Positions 9,098 to 17,847 of a stretch of 64,000 nt of DNA are shown here, piece by piece. Under the pieces are notes generated by a model that saw only the letters and a list, made by a program, of their open reading frames with translations, was not told the DNA's origin and did no database searches. Position numbers and translations under genes: made by a program. Each line of letters opens with the position of its first letter. Positions within the stretch are counted from its first letter, which is position 1. Origin of the DNA: Bacillus sp. SKDU12 (lineage in GTDB: Bacteria > Bacillota > Bacilli > Bacillales > Bacillaceae); contig NZ_MSRC01000018.1 in NCBI RefSeq assembly GCF_010093085.1, forward strand, positions 62,001 to 126,000, in the 5' to 3' direction.

Positions 9098-11284
9098 ATG
9101 TCAAAAACAGTTGTATTAGCTGAAAAACCTTCAGTCGGCCGGGATTTGGCCCGGGTACTGAAGTGTCATAAAAAAGGAAATGGTTATCTCGAAGGTGATC
9201 AATATATTGTTACATGGGCTTTGGGCCATTTAGTGACACTCGCTGATCCGGAAGGCTATGGAAAAGAGTTTCAATCATGGCGGCTGGAGGATTTGCCGAT
9301 TATCCCCGAACCCTTAAAGCTGGTTGTGATTAAGAAAACCGGAAAACAGTTCAATGCAGTCAAATCCCAGCTTACCCGTAAAGACGTCAACCAGATCGTC
9401 ATCGCGACTGATGCAGGCCGGGAAGGAGAGCTTGTCGCCCGCTGGATCATTGAAAAAGCGAATGTCCGCAAACCGATCAAACGGCTGTGGATTTCGTCTG
9501 TGACAGATAAAGCGATTAAGGAAGGCTTTCAAAAGCTGCGCAGCGGCAAAGAATACGAAAACCTGTATCATTCTGCTGTCGCCAGAGCGGAAGCGGATTG
9601 GATCGTGGGAATTAACGCGACCCGTGCGCTCACCACAAAATTCAATGCCCAGCTTTCATGCGGCCGTGTACAGACACCGACGCTTGCCATGATTGCAAAG
9701 CGCGAGGCGGACATTCAAGCGTTTACGCCTGTTCCTTATTACGGCATCCGCGCAGCGGTCGAGGGCATGACGCTGACATGGCAGGATAAAAAATCAAAGC
9801 AAACGAGAACGTTCAATCAAGACGTGACAAGCCGTTTGCTAAAAGACCTTGACGGAAAGCAAGCGGTCATTGCTGAACTGAAAAAAACAGCGAAAAAAAG
9901 CTTTGCTCCCGCGCTTTATGATTTAACTGAGCTGCAGCGTGACGCCCACAAGCGCTTCGGATTTTCTGCCAAAGAGACACTTTCTGTTTTGCAGAAGCTA
10001 TATGAGCAGCATAAGCTTGTCACATATCCGCGAACAGACTCAAGGTTTATATCCAGTGACATCGTCCCGACGTTAAAAGACCGTCTGGAAGGCATGGAAG
10101 TAAAACCGTATGCCCAATATGCCCGCCAAATTAAAAGCCGCGGCATCAAATCCCATAAAGGCTACGTCAATGACGCGAAGGTGTCAGATCACCATGCGAT
10201 TATCCCGACCGAAGAGCCGCTCATTCTCAGCAGCCTGAGTGACAAAGAACGCAAGCTGTATGATCTGATTGCGAAACGTTTTCTAGCTGTATTAATGCCG
10301 GCGTTTGAATATGAGGAAACAAAGGTCATAGCAGAGATCGGCGGAGAAACCTTTACTGCTAAAGGCAAAACCGTGCAGTCACAAGGGTGGAAAGCCGTTT
10401 ATGATATGGCGGATGAAGATGACGAGCATGAGGATGACAGAGATCAGACCCTCCCAGCCCTTCAAAAAGGCGATGCTCTTGCCGTCCGCACGTTAACGGA
10501 AACAAGCGGTCAAACGAAACCGCCTGCCCGCTTTAACGAGGGAACCCTGCTGTCAGCAATGGAAAACCCAAGCGCCTTTATGCAGGGAGAAGAAAAAGGT
10601 CTCGTCAAAACGCTCGGAGAAACAGGCGGCCTCGGCACAGTGGCAACGCGTGCAGACATTATTGAGAAACTGTTCAACAGCTTTTTAATCGAGAAAAAAG
10701 ATAAAGATATTTTTATCACTTCTAAAGGAAAACAGCTTCTGCAGCTAGTTCCGGACGATTTGAAATCACCGGCCTTAACGGCAGAATGGGAGCAAAAGCT
10801 CTCTGCAATCGCCGCCGGAAAACTAAAATCAACTGTCTTTGTTAAAGACATGAAAGCTTATGCCAACCAAACGGTCAAAGAAATCAAAAACAGCAGCCAG
10901 ACATTCAGACATGACAATATCACAGGAACGGCATGTCCGGAATGCGGCAAAATGATGCTGAAGGTGAACGGCAAACGCGGCACGATGCTCGTGTGCCAAG
11001 ACCGTGAATGCGGAAGCAGAAAAACGATTGCCAAAAAAACAAACGCACGCTGCCCGAACTGCCATAAAAAAATGGAGCTTCGCGGCCAAGGTGAGGGTCA
11101 AACCTTCGCATGTGTCTGCGGGCACCGTGAGAAGCTTTCCGTATTTGAAAAACGAAAAAACAAAGACAAAGGGCGCGCTTCCAAACGGGACGTTTCTTCT
11201 TATATGAAAAAACAAAATACGAAAGACGAACCGATTAACAACGCGCTGGCAGAACAGCTGAAGAAACTCGGTTTGGATAAATAA
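9098..11284 (+). CDS. topB: DNA topoisomerase III
   Basis: Type IA topoisomerase of 728 residues that relaxes and decatenates DNA. The Toprim domain is at the N-terminus (LAEKPSVGRDLA, then DAGREGE near residue 104). The catalytic tyrosine is Tyr310 in TYPRTDSRF. At the C-terminus are zinc-ribbon elements CPEC...CQDREC and CPNC...CVCG. Downstream, in place of the ydaJ-kimA genes I recall for strain 168, mutTA follows after about 130 bases. Confidence 0.95.
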   Translation: MSKTVVLAEKPSVGRDLARVLKCHKKGNGYLEGDQYIVTWALGHLVTLADPEGYGKEFQSWRLEDLPIIPEPLKLVVIKKTGKQFNAVKSQLTRKDVNQIVIATDAGREGELVARWIIEKANVRKPIKRLWISSVTDKAIKEGFQKLRSGKEYENLYHSAVARAEADWIVGINATRALTTKFNAQLSCGRVQTPTLAMIAKREADIQAFTPVPYYGIRAAVEGMTLTWQDKKSKQTRTFNQDVTSRLLKDLDGKQAVIAELKKTAKKSFAPALYDLTELQRDAHKRFGFSAKETLSVLQKLYEQHKLVTYPRTDSRFISSDIVPTLKDRLEGMEVKPYAQYARQIKSRGIKSHKGYVNDAKVSDHHAIIPTEEPLILSSLSDKERKLYDLIAKRFLAVLMPAFEYEETKVIAEIGGETFTAKGKTVQSQGWKAVYDMADEDDEHEDDRDQTLPALQKGDALAVRTLTETSGQTKPPARFNEGTLLSAMENPSAFMQGEEKGLVKTLGETGGLGTVATRADIIEKLFNSFLIEKKDKDIFITSKGKQLLQLVPDDLKSPALTAEWEQKLSAIAAGKLKSTVFVKDMKAYANQTVKEIKNSSQTFRHDNITGTACPECGKMMLKVNGKRGTMLVCQDRECGSRKTIAKKTNARCPNCHKKMELRGQGEGQTFACVCGHREKLSVFEKRKNKDKGRASKRDVSSYMKKQNTKDEPINNALAEQLKKLGLDK

Positions 11285-11357
11285 CAGAGAAAACTAGCTG
11301 CTCTGGAAAAAGGCACAATGGCAGCCATGCTGCCGTATCATTTTAAAAGAAAGCTAC

Positions 11358-11393
11358 AGGATCAAGGAAGGGTATCACCTTGGTCCTTTTTTT
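11358..11393 (+). terminator. Terminator between topB and mutTA
   Basis: AGGATCAAGG/CCTTGGTCCT stem (one G-T pair) followed by seven T. The short palindrome GGCAGC-CAT-GCTGCC lies upstream at 11319-11333. This may be the terminator left from the gene that sits here in other strains. Confidence 0.8.
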
Positions 11394-11413
11394 GCGGGAA
11401 AAGGAGAACTGCC

Positions 11414-11863
11414 ATGTATACACAAGGCGCATTTGTGATCGTACTGAACGAAAATCAGCGGATCCTGCTGGTGAAACGAAAAGACGTCCCTTTATGGGAT
11501 CTGCCGGGCGGCATGGTCGATCCCGGGGAAACGGCTGAAGCAGCAGCAGTCCGGGAGGTAGCGGAAGAAACGGGATATAGCGCATCGCTTTCTGCAAAAA
11601 TAGGTGTCTATCAAAGACCAAAATTTCAAGATGAACAGCACATGTTTTCCGGATACATAACAGGCGGACAAGCAATAGAAAACGGCATAGAGACAGCGGG
11701 GCTGAAGTGGTTTTCTCCGAAGTGTTTGCCAATTTTGATGGTGCCCAATCGAAAAAAACAAATCAAAGATGCTATGCAGGGTGTTCAAGATGCGACCATC
11801 ATCCTCAAAGACAGAGGGATGCTCGCGGCAATCGGACTGTTGAAAAGAAGATTGGGCAAGTGA
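11414..11863 (+). CDS. mutTA: Nudix hydrolase, MutT family
   Basis: Nudix hydrolase of 149 residues. The Nudix box is complete: GGMVDPGETAEAAAVREVAEETG, shown here only by its key residues G36, E42 and the REVAEE core (about 51-56), which bind Mg. MutT-type enzymes remove oxidised nucleotides such as 8-oxo-dGTP. The ATG at 11414 has GGAGAACTGCC upstream and gives the expected length; a longer frame from 11318 would run through a terminator hairpin. Followed by the sigma-B gene ydaP. Confidence 0.85.
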   Translation: MYTQGAFVIVLNENQRILLVKRKDVPLWDLPGGMVDPGETAEAAAVREVAEETGYSASLSAKIGVYQRPKFQDEQHMFSGYITGGQAIENGIETAGLKWFSPKCLPILMVPNRKKQIKDAMQGVQDATIILKDRGMLAAIGLLKRRLGK

Positions 11864-11876
11864 TAGAAGTCTCCGG

Positions 11877-11902
11877 GTTTTAAAGCGTTTCTCCTGTGGT
11901 AT
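11877..11902 (+). promoter_or_regulatory. Sigma-B promoter of ydaP
   Basis: GTTTTA, 14-base spacer, TGGTAT, ending 26 bases before the ydaP start. Confidence 0.7.
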
Positions 11903-11928
11903 GAAAAAGAAAAAGGAGAGGATACGGC

Positions 11929-13653
11929 ATGGCACAAAAAACTGCAGGAAAAGCGATGACAGAATTGCTGGAACAATGGGGAGTTAATCATATTTACGGC
12001 ATCCCTGGAGACAGTATAAATGAGTTTGTTGAAGAATTAAGACACGAAAGCAGTCAATTGAAATTTATTCAAACCCGCCACGAAGAGGTGGCAGCGCTGG
12101 CGGCTGCGGCTGAAGCGAAACTCACCGGCAAAATCGGTGTCTGCCTGTCGATCGCAGGACCGGGTGCAGTACACTTATTAAACGGATTATATGATGCAAA
12201 AGCGGACGGCGCCCCTGTATTGGCCATTGCAGGACAGGTTTCATCAGGCGAGGTCGGACGGGATTATTTTCAGGAGATTAAGCTTGAACAAATGTTTGAA
12301 GACGTAGCTGTGTTCAACAGAGAGGTACATAGTGCCGAGTCACTGCCGGATCTTTTGAACCAAGCGATTCGCACCGCCTACAGCAAAAAAGGCGTCGCGG
12401 TATTGAGCGTGTCTGATGACTTGTTTGCAGAGAAAATTAAACGCGAGCCTGTGTACACTTCACCCGTGTATATTGAAGGGAACCTTGAACCGAAAAAGGA
12501 ACAGCTCGTCACTTGTGCGCAATATATTAATAATGCCAAAAAGCCGATTATCTTGGCGGGCCGGGGAATGAAAAAGGCAAAACAGGAACTTCTGGAGTTT
12601 GCGGATAAAGCCGCCGCGCCGATTGTAGTCACACTTCCGGCAAAAGGCGTTGTGCCTGATAAGCATCCGCATTTTCTCGGCAATCTCGGACAGATTGGCA
12701 CGAAGCCGGCTTACGAGGCAATGGAGGAATGCGATTTATTAATCATGCTCGGAACGTCATTCCCATACCGTGATTATTTGCCTGATGACACACCGGCCAT
12801 CCAGCTCGATTCAGACCCGACGAAAATCGGAAAACGCTATCCGGTGACAGCCGGCCTTGTCTGCGATTCTGCTCTTGGCCTGCGTGAATTGACCGAGTAT
12901 ATTGAACGGAAGGAAGACAGAAGATTCTTAGATGCCTGCACGGAACATATGCAGCATTGGTGGAATGAAATTGAAAAAGATGAAAGTGAGGCGGAAACAC
13001 CTCTCAAACCCCAGCAAGTCGTAGCGCGTCTCCAGGAAGCAGCAGCCGATGATGCAGTGCTCTCTGTAGATGTCGGCACTGTAACAGTCTGGATGACGCG
13101 TCATTTCAAAATGAATGCGAATCAGGATTTTATCGTGTCCAGCTGGCTTGCGACAATGGGCTGCGGCCTGCCGGGAGCGATCGCATCAAGCTTGGCCGAA
13201 CCGGAGCGTCAGGCGATCGCTGTCTGTGGTGACGGGGGCTTTTCCATGGTCATGCAGGATCTCCCGACCGCCGTCAAATACAAACTCCCGATCACCGTCG
13301 TCATTTTAAACAACGAAAATCTCGGCATGATCGAATATGAGCAGCAGGTCAAAGGCAATATCGACTTTGTCACAAACCTTCAAAATGTCGACTATGCTGC
13401 ATTTGCAGAAAGCTGCGGGGCAAAAGGCATCAAGGTAACCAAAGCTGAAGAGCTTGCGCCGGCTTTCCATGAGGCATTGCGCGCTGACCAGCCGGTTGTG
13501 GTGGACGTCACGATCGGAAATGAACCGCCGCTGCCGGGAAAAATCACCTACGGGCAGGCAAAAGGCTTTAGCAAGTACATGCTGAAAAACTTCTTCGAAA
13601 ACCAAAAAATCGAAATGCCGTCACTGAAGAAAAGTTTAAAACGGTTATTTTAA
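11929..13653 (+). CDS. ydaP: Pyruvate oxidase-like ThDP enzyme YdaP
   Basis: Thiamine diphosphate enzyme of 574 residues, pyruvate oxidase (PoxB) type: it would decarboxylate pyruvate to acetate or acetyl phosphate with FAD. The N-terminal catalytic glutamate is in TRHEEVAALAA (about residue 50). The central domain and the C-terminal ThDP motif GDGGFSMVMQDL ... NNENLG (about residues 430-465) are intact. AAAGGAGAGG is the ribosome site. Its sigma-B promoter makes it part of the general stress response. Confidence 0.9.
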   Translation: MAQKTAGKAMTELLEQWGVNHIYGIPGDSINEFVEELRHESSQLKFIQTRHEEVAALAAAAEAKLTGKIGVCLSIAGPGAVHLLNGLYDAKADGAPVLAIAGQVSSGEVGRDYFQEIKLEQMFEDVAVFNREVHSAESLPDLLNQAIRTAYSKKGVAVLSVSDDLFAEKIKREPVYTSPVYIEGNLEPKKEQLVTCAQYINNAKKPIILAGRGMKKAKQELLEFADKAAAPIVVTLPAKGVVPDKHPHFLGNLGQIGTKPAYEAMEECDLLIMLGTSFPYRDYLPDDTPAIQLDSDPTKIGKRYPVTAGLVCDSALGLRELTEYIERKEDRRFLDACTEHMQHWWNEIEKDESEAETPLKPQQVVARLQEAAADDAVLSVDVGTVTVWMTRHFKMNANQDFIVSSWLATMGCGLPGAIASSLAEPERQAIAVCGDGGFSMVMQDLPTAVKYKLPITVVILNNENLGMIEYEQQVKGNIDFVTNLQNVDYAAFAESCGAKGIKVTKAEELAPAFHEALRADQPVVVDVTIGNEPPLPGKITYGQAKGFSKYMLKNFFENQKIEMPSLKKSLKRLF

Positions 13654-13656
13654 TAA

Positions 13657-13686
13657 AACAGAGGCCTATTAAGGACCCCTGTTTTT
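13657..13686 (+). terminator. ydaP terminator
   Basis: Imperfect AACAGAGG/CCCCTGTT stem followed by TTTT directly after ydaP. Confidence 0.65.
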
Positions 13687-13749
13687 AAGTGTTGGAAACA
13701 AGTGGATTTTAAGTTACCATAGCAGTATATGAAATCAAAGGAGGAAAGC

Positions 13750-13950
13750 ATGTTTGAATCTATAAAATTAGCGGTGTATTTATTAGGGTCTCTAGGAATG
13801 ATCTATGCAGCTTGTCATGATATTCGCCATGCTCAAAACGGACAAAAGGACAAATGCATCTTCTTTCAAAACAGAAAGATCAGCGCATTTGTCCTTGTAT
13901 GTTTTATATGTTTATTTTTATCAAATCTTACAGCGCTCATATCTCTATGA
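13750..13950 (+). CDS. Small two-TM membrane protein, unknown
   Basis: Sixty-six residues with hydrophobic segments at about 6-24 and 46-64 and a charged, Cys/His-containing loop (ACHDIRHAQNGQKDKC). AAAGGAGGAAAGC is correctly placed before the ATG at 13750, better than for the longer frame from 13729. I do not recognise it. It stands alone between ydaP and a convergent small membrane gene, and has a size and layout like the unknown gene at 18502. Confidence 0.55.
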   Translation: MFESIKLAVYLLGSLGMIYAACHDIRHAQNGQKDKCIFFQNRKISAFVLVCFICLFLSNLTALISL

Positions 13951-13952
13951 GT

Positions 13953-14222
13953 TTATTTCTCTTTCTTTTTGAGCCCAAAAAAGAAAGGAAAAGCAGAACC
14001 AACCAATAAAGTGCCGAATAAAAACATGCCGCCGATAAACACATGGAAATTCGTGTGTCCGGCCGTAAACGCGGTGATTAAGGAGACGATACTGAGCGCG
14101 GTCATGGCGATGCCGGGCGCGATCCTCATTTTTCCCTTAGATTTATAGGCAGCAACAGAACATAAAATACCGATGACAATAGGAACAATCCATAAATAAA
14201 ACAGAATAAATAATGACATCAT
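13953..14222 (-). CDS. Small membrane protein (YdzK-like), unknown
   Basis: Eighty-nine residues with three hydrophobic segments and a lysine-rich C-terminus (GLKKKEK). The ATG at 14222 is chosen because CGGAG lies five bases upstream; the longer frame from 14249 has no ribosome site. Position between ydaP and mntH suggests it corresponds to the small membrane gene found there in 168, but I am not sure of the name. No function is apparent. Confidence 0.6.
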   Translation of the reverse strand: MMSLFILFYLWIVPIVIGILCSVAAYKSKGKMRIAPGIAMTALSIVSLITAFTAGHTNFHVFIGGMFLFGTLLVGSAFPFFFGLKKKEK

Positions 14223-14298
14223 CAAAACTCCGATTTTTTCTTCTATCATAACAAATTTCTGACAAGAAGGGTATCAATGAGCTTTTTACTCAAAATCA

Positions 14299-14326
14299 AA
14301 AACCGGCCTCGAGAGCCGGTTTTTTC
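14299..14326. terminator. Terminator at the mntH 3' end
   Basis: AAACCGGC-CTCGAGA-GCCGGTTT perfect stem, A run on the left and T run on the right, so it works in both directions; on minus it ends mntH. Confidence 0.85.
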
Positions 14327-15603
14327 TAACGAAACGCATCAACAATTAAAAACACGTTCAAAGCGACGATTAATACAGCGATCAGCCATGATGCCACTGT
14401 GACCCATTTGGTGTTGATCAGTGATCCCATAATCCGTTTATTGCTTGTAAACATAATGAGCGGGATTAAGGCAAAGGCGATTCCGAAGGACAGCACGACC
14501 TGGCTCAGCACGAGAGCGGTCGTCGGATTGACGCCTGACGCAATGATTAAGATCGGCGGAATAATCGTGATAAACCGGCGCACATACAGCGGGATGCGGT
14601 ATTTGATAAATCCCTGCATGATCACGTCGCCTGAAAGCGTGCCGACAGACGAACTGGATAGTCCGGCAACGAGCAGGCCGATTCCGAATAAAGCCGCTGA
14701 CACAGGGCTGACAAGATGTCCGAATTGCTGAAATGCGACATCGAGATCCTCGACAAACAGGCCGTTTTTGAAAAATAAAGCAGCAGCCACGATCAGCATG
14801 CTTGCATTAATAGCCCCCGCAATCAGCATCGCTATTAAAATATCAATAAATTCAAACCTGAAGATTTTTTTTCGTTCAGCATCAGTTTTGCCGACCACCC
14901 GCCGCTGGGTAAGGGCAGAGTGTAAATAAATGGCGTGCGGCATCACGGTTGCGCCGAGAATACCCGCTGCTAGAAGCACACTGTCAGTGCCTTGAAAAGC
15001 CGGAACAAAAAGGCCTTTCATCACTGACGCGGCATCAGGCTTTGCGAAAAAGGTTTGCAGCGCAAAGGCGATCACCACTACAAACAGCATACCGGTAATG
15101 CCGGCTTCAAGTGAACGATATCCGCGGCGCTGAAGCTCTAATATCGCGAAAGAACCGATCGCCGCTATAATAGAGGCTTCAAGCATCGGAATGCCAAACA
15201 GCAAATACAGTCCCAGAGCAGCTCCGATAAATTCCGCCAGATCAGTTGCGATAATGACCAGCTCACCTTGAATCCATAATCCGATTGAGACAGGCTTTGG
15301 AAATTCTTCGCGGGCAATCTCAGGCAGATTTTTGCCTGTTGCGATCCCGAGTTTGGCGGATAAGGATTGGATTAAAAGCGCCATGATATTAGAAAACAAA
15401 ATCACCCAGAGCAGCATATATCCATATTTAGAGCCCGCCGATATATTCGTTGCGAAGTTGCCGGGATCAATATAAGCGATAGCTGCTATAAACGCGGGGC
15501 CCAGAAAAGGAAGCAGCCCTCTGAACCCTCTGATTTTCCCGTCAAGCGCATCTTGGACTGCTTTGGAACGGGGAGATTGTGCTGTGATATCCTTGTTCAT
15601 CAT
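14326..15603 (-). CDS. mntH: Mn(II):H+ symporter MntH (Nramp)
   Basis: Nramp-family importer of manganese, 425 residues, 11 or so membrane segments. The metal-site motif of TM1, AYIDPGNFATN (about residue 44), and TM6 VMPHAIYLHSAL (about 222) are intact: DPGN and MPH are the ligands of the family. It imports Mn(II) at the plasma membrane under Mn limitation. The upstream palindrome at 15641-15663 is a MntR box, so repression by Mn-loaded MntR is expected. Confidence 0.95.
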   Translation of the reverse strand: MMNKDITAQSPRSKAVQDALDGKIRGFRGLLPFLGPAFIAAIAYIDPGNFATNISAGSKYGYMLLWVILFSNIMALLIQSLSAKLGIATGKNLPEIAREEFPKPVSIGLWIQGELVIIATDLAEFIGAALGLYLLFGIPMLEASIIAAIGSFAILELQRRGYRSLEAGITGMLFVVVIAFALQTFFAKPDAASVMKGLFVPAFQGTDSVLLAAGILGATVMPHAIYLHSALTQRRVVGKTDAERKKIFRFEFIDILIAMLIAGAINASMLIVAAALFFKNGLFVEDLDVAFQQFGHLVSPVSAALFGIGLLVAGLSSSSVGTLSGDVIMQGFIKYRIPLYVRRFITIIPPILIIASGVNPTTALVLSQVVLSFGIAFALIPLIMFTSNKRIMGSLINTKWVTVASWLIAVLIVALNVFLIVDAFR

Positions 15604-15640
15604 GTCTCACCTAAATTCTAATTGGTTTTTGCCAAACAAC

Positions 15641-15663
15641 AAAGAGTTTCCTTAAGGCAAATT
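15641..15663 (-). promoter_or_regulatory. MntR operator of mntH
   Basis: Read on minus, AATTTGCCTTAAGGAAACTC... is the palindromic MntR box known for mntH (TTTGCCTTAAGGAAAC core). It lies 38 bases upstream of the mntH start. Confidence 0.85.
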
Positions 15664-15783
15664 ATTTTATCTACATCATATGATCATCACGGTTTCTTGT
15701 CAACTGAAAATGTTCAAAAGCCACATCCGGATTCTTCCCTGATATGTAACATGTTATGTAGGGGTTCAGATAAGGTCCATATA

Positions 15784-15815
15784 AAAAAAGACATCGTTTC
15801 AGTTCGAAACGATGC
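15784..15815 (-). terminator. ydaS terminator
   Basis: On minus, GCATCGTTTCGAACTGAAAC-GATG pairing followed by seven T (A run at 15784-15789 on plus). Confidence 0.8.
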
Positions 15816-15833
15816 CTCCTGCATGAAATGGGT

Positions 15834-16094
15834 CTAGGCTTCCTTACGCAGCCCGCGAAATACGAGGCTCAGTAAAAATACGAAGATGGCGGCTCCAATG
15901 ATGGCTGGGAAAATAGCAAAGCCAGCAAGGCTCGGCCCCCAAGTGCCAAGGAGTCCGTGTCCGATCCAAGCGCCGATCAGCCCGGCAATCATAGATCCGA
16001 AAATTCCTCCGGGCATCCGGTTTCCTACAATGGCGCTTCCAATTAATCCAATTACGATTGCAACTACTAATGAAACTAAAAAGCTAATCATCAT
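15834..16094 (-). CDS. ydaS: GlsB/YeaQ/YmgE membrane stress protein YdaS
   Basis: Glycine-rich membrane protein of about 86 residues with three hydrophobic stretches, including GLIGSAIVG and GIFGSMIAGLIGAWIG, diagnostic of the 'transglycosylase-associated' GlsB/YeaQ/YmgE family. No enzymatic function is proven. The ATG at 16094 (or the adjacent one at 16091) is seven bases from AGGTGAG; the upstream ATG at 16100 sits too close to it. A well-matched sigma-B promoter precedes it, so it is a general stress gene. Confidence 0.85.
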   Translation of the reverse strand: MMISFLVSLVVAIVIGLIGSAIVGNRMPGGIFGSMIAGLIGAWIGHGLLGTWGPSLAGFAIFPAIIGAAIFVFLLSLVFRGLRKEA

Positions 16095-16124
16095 ACTCAC
16101 CTCTCATCAATGTTTTATCAATCA

Positions 16125-16150
16125 ATATCCGCTTATGTTGCATTCGAAAC
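16125..16150 (-). promoter_or_regulatory. Sigma-B promoter of ydaS
   Basis: On minus: GTTTCG, 14 bases, GGATAT; about 31 bases upstream of the ydaS start. Confidence 0.75.
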
Positions 16151-16168
16151 ATCGAAAAGCATATCGCT

Positions 16169-16621
16169 TTATGATTCTTTTTTGATTTTTCTTTGCACGC
16201 TTCCGTCAGCCAAATGAACAATCACCTCAGTGCCTTTATGTGCTGCAATTTCCTTTGCCCGTTCAATCGCATCTTCTTTTGTCTCTTTAATATCAGAGGC
16301 ACGTTTGGCACCTTCAGCTTTGACCGCCCAGCCATTTTTATGTTTGATGACATGCTCTGCTTTATCCATGAGCTCATGGTCTCCGCCGCTGTTAGAATCT
16401 TCGTCGCGTTCTGTCTCATCATCATGCTTGATGAAATCATCCATTTCTTTTTTAGAGGCGTTTTCTGCCCACTCCTTTGCTTTGCTTGTCGCAATTGGAA
16501 TCGCGCGGCTGTCCTCATAACCCTCATCAATCATCTCATTCGCAATCTCAATTGCTTTTTTCTTCACCGGCTTATCCAGATTTTTGAGTGAAGCGGGATA
16601 ATCCTTCATCGACCAAGGCAT
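16169..16621 (-). CDS. ydaT: General stress protein YdaT (DUF2188)
   Basis: Highly charged soluble protein of 150 residues. The first half resembles ChaB-like proteins (MPWSMKDYPASLKNLD, then IEIANEMIDEGYEDSRAIPIA); the second half is a DUF2188 domain (residues ~95-148, KNGWAVKAEGAKRAS ... HLADGSVQRK). No reaction is known. The ATG at 16621 is eight bases from AAAGGAG, whereas earlier starts overlap it. The sigma-B promoter directly upstream puts it in the general stress regulon. Confidence 0.85.
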   Translation of the reverse strand: MPWSMKDYPASLKNLDKPVKKKAIEIANEMIDEGYEDSRAIPIATSKAKEWAENASKKEMDDFIKHDDETERDEDSNSGGDHELMDKAEHVIKHKNGWAVKAEGAKRASDIKETKEDAIERAKEIAAHKGTEVIVHLADGSVQRKIKKES

Positions 16622-16652
16622 TTCCATCACTCCTTTTCCTTTTATAAAAATG

Positions 16653-16677
16653 GTACCCGCAGGTGAAAAATAAAAAC
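16653..16677 (-). promoter_or_regulatory. Sigma-B promoter of ydaT
   Basis: On minus: GTTTTT, 13 bases, GGGTAC; 31 bases before the start of ydaT. Confidence 0.75.
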
Positions 16678-16730
16678 GTGTTCGAGAAAATGAAGGGTAT
16701 ACTATATAGTAGAAAAAACGGAAGGGGCGT

Positions 16731-17555
16731 GTGGATGAGGTGATAACAGAACGAACAGAAGACTTACATCAGCAATTAAAAGAGATAGAGAAATGGGAAA
16801 AAGCTCAGCAAAAAGTCTGGTTTTGGGAAAAGCTCAGCCGTCTCCCGTTTCAGCTGCTGGACAAGCTGACACCGGCATTCATTCAAAAAAAGATCGGCAA
16901 GCTTTTGGATGAGGTCGGCAGCTTTGTTCAAACAGGAGGACAGTACCTGACATCTGAAAAACAAATTATCAGGGCGTTTCAAAAGAAACTGCCGGAGGAG
17001 AATGTCGAATCACTCGAAGACGTACGAAAAGCGCCTCTTTCTCTCATGAATGAAATTGCTGAAGGAATGGGCAAAAACAGAATCAACACGGCAACCGTTC
17101 AAGGCGCGACAACGGGAGTGGGCGGTGTGTTTACGCTGGCGGCTGATATTCCGGCCGTACTTGGCCTGTCGTTAAAAACGTTACAGGATATCGCGGTTGC
17201 TTACGGCTATAACCCAAAGGAGAAAAAAGAGCGTGTCTTCATCGTAAAATGTTTGCAGCTGACATCTGCTGATGTTGTCGGCAAAAAATCAATTTTGCAA
17301 GAATTAAAAGACTATGATCAAGACCGTACATATAAAAATGTCGCATCTCAAATCCAAGGCTGGCGTGAAGTCATTTTAGGCTATCGCGATACGTTTGGCT
17401 GGAAAAAGCTTTTTCAGCTGGTGCCGGTTGCGGGAATGATCTTTGGCGCCGCAGCCAACCGCTCAACATTAAACGATATTACCGAAACAGGCATGATGCT
17501 GTATAAAAAGCGGCGCATCCTTGAGCGACTGAAAGAAACACAACGAGAAATGTAA
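16731..17555 (+). CDS. ydbA: EcsC family protein YdbA
   Basis: Protein of 274 residues with the EcsC-family core: the Gly/Ala-rich segment GATTGVGGVFTLAADIPAVL (about residues 124-143) and the C-terminal VPVAGMIFGAAANRSTLND. EcsC was named from the ecs ABC transporter locus; its biochemical function is not known and it probably associates with the membrane. GTG start with GAAGGGG just upstream. Divergent from ydaT. Confidence 0.8.
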   Translation: MDEVITERTEDLHQQLKEIEKWEKAQQKVWFWEKLSRLPFQLLDKLTPAFIQKKIGKLLDEVGSFVQTGGQYLTSEKQIIRAFQKKLPEENVESLEDVRKAPLSLMNEIAEGMGKNRINTATVQGATTGVGGVFTLAADIPAVLGLSLKTLQDIAVAYGYNPKEKKERVFIVKCLQLTSADVVGKKSILQELKDYDQDRTYKNVASQIQGWREVILGYRDTFGWKKLFQLVPVAGMIFGAAANRSTLNDITETGMMLYKKRRILERLKETQREM

Positions 17556-17562
17556 TAGCCGA

Positions 17563-17596
17563 AAGCAGACGGACACCGCGCTCCGCCTGCTTTTTT
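17563..17596 (+). terminator. ydbA terminator
   Basis: AAGCAGACGGA/TCCGCCTGCTT imperfect stem followed by TTTTTT. Confidence 0.8.
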
Positions 17597-17847
17597 ATAA
17601 TATCGCTGTTTATGGTACCAGCCGAACCAGTGTATATAGGTTTTTCGTTTTTTAAACTTGTAGGTATCATCTTTATAGTTTACGTTTATTGTAGGGGCAC
17701 TATCTTTTGCCTTCGTATTTCTATCAAATAAAACTCTTTGTTTTTTGTGAATAAACAAAACAAAGCAGAATTATAAAACGTAGTATATAGATATTTTTCA
17801 TGCAGAAACCTCGATTTAAATGAATCGAAAAGGAGTTTGTAATTGGG
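17597..17847. other. Gene-free stretch
   Basis: About 250 AT-rich bases between ydbA and the next membrane gene. Apart from a ribosome site (AAAAGGAG at 17828-17835) I see nothing in it. Minus-strand frames here overlap the ydbA 3' end and lack ribosome sites. Confidence 0.5.

Noticed and set aside
10829-11215. Minus-strand frame opposite the topB zinc ribbons
   Set aside because: Antisense of conserved CxxC-containing coding sequence; no ribosome site.
11318-11413. Longer N-terminus for the Nudix protein
   Set aside because: The extension crosses a terminator hairpin; ATG at 11414 has a good ribosome site.
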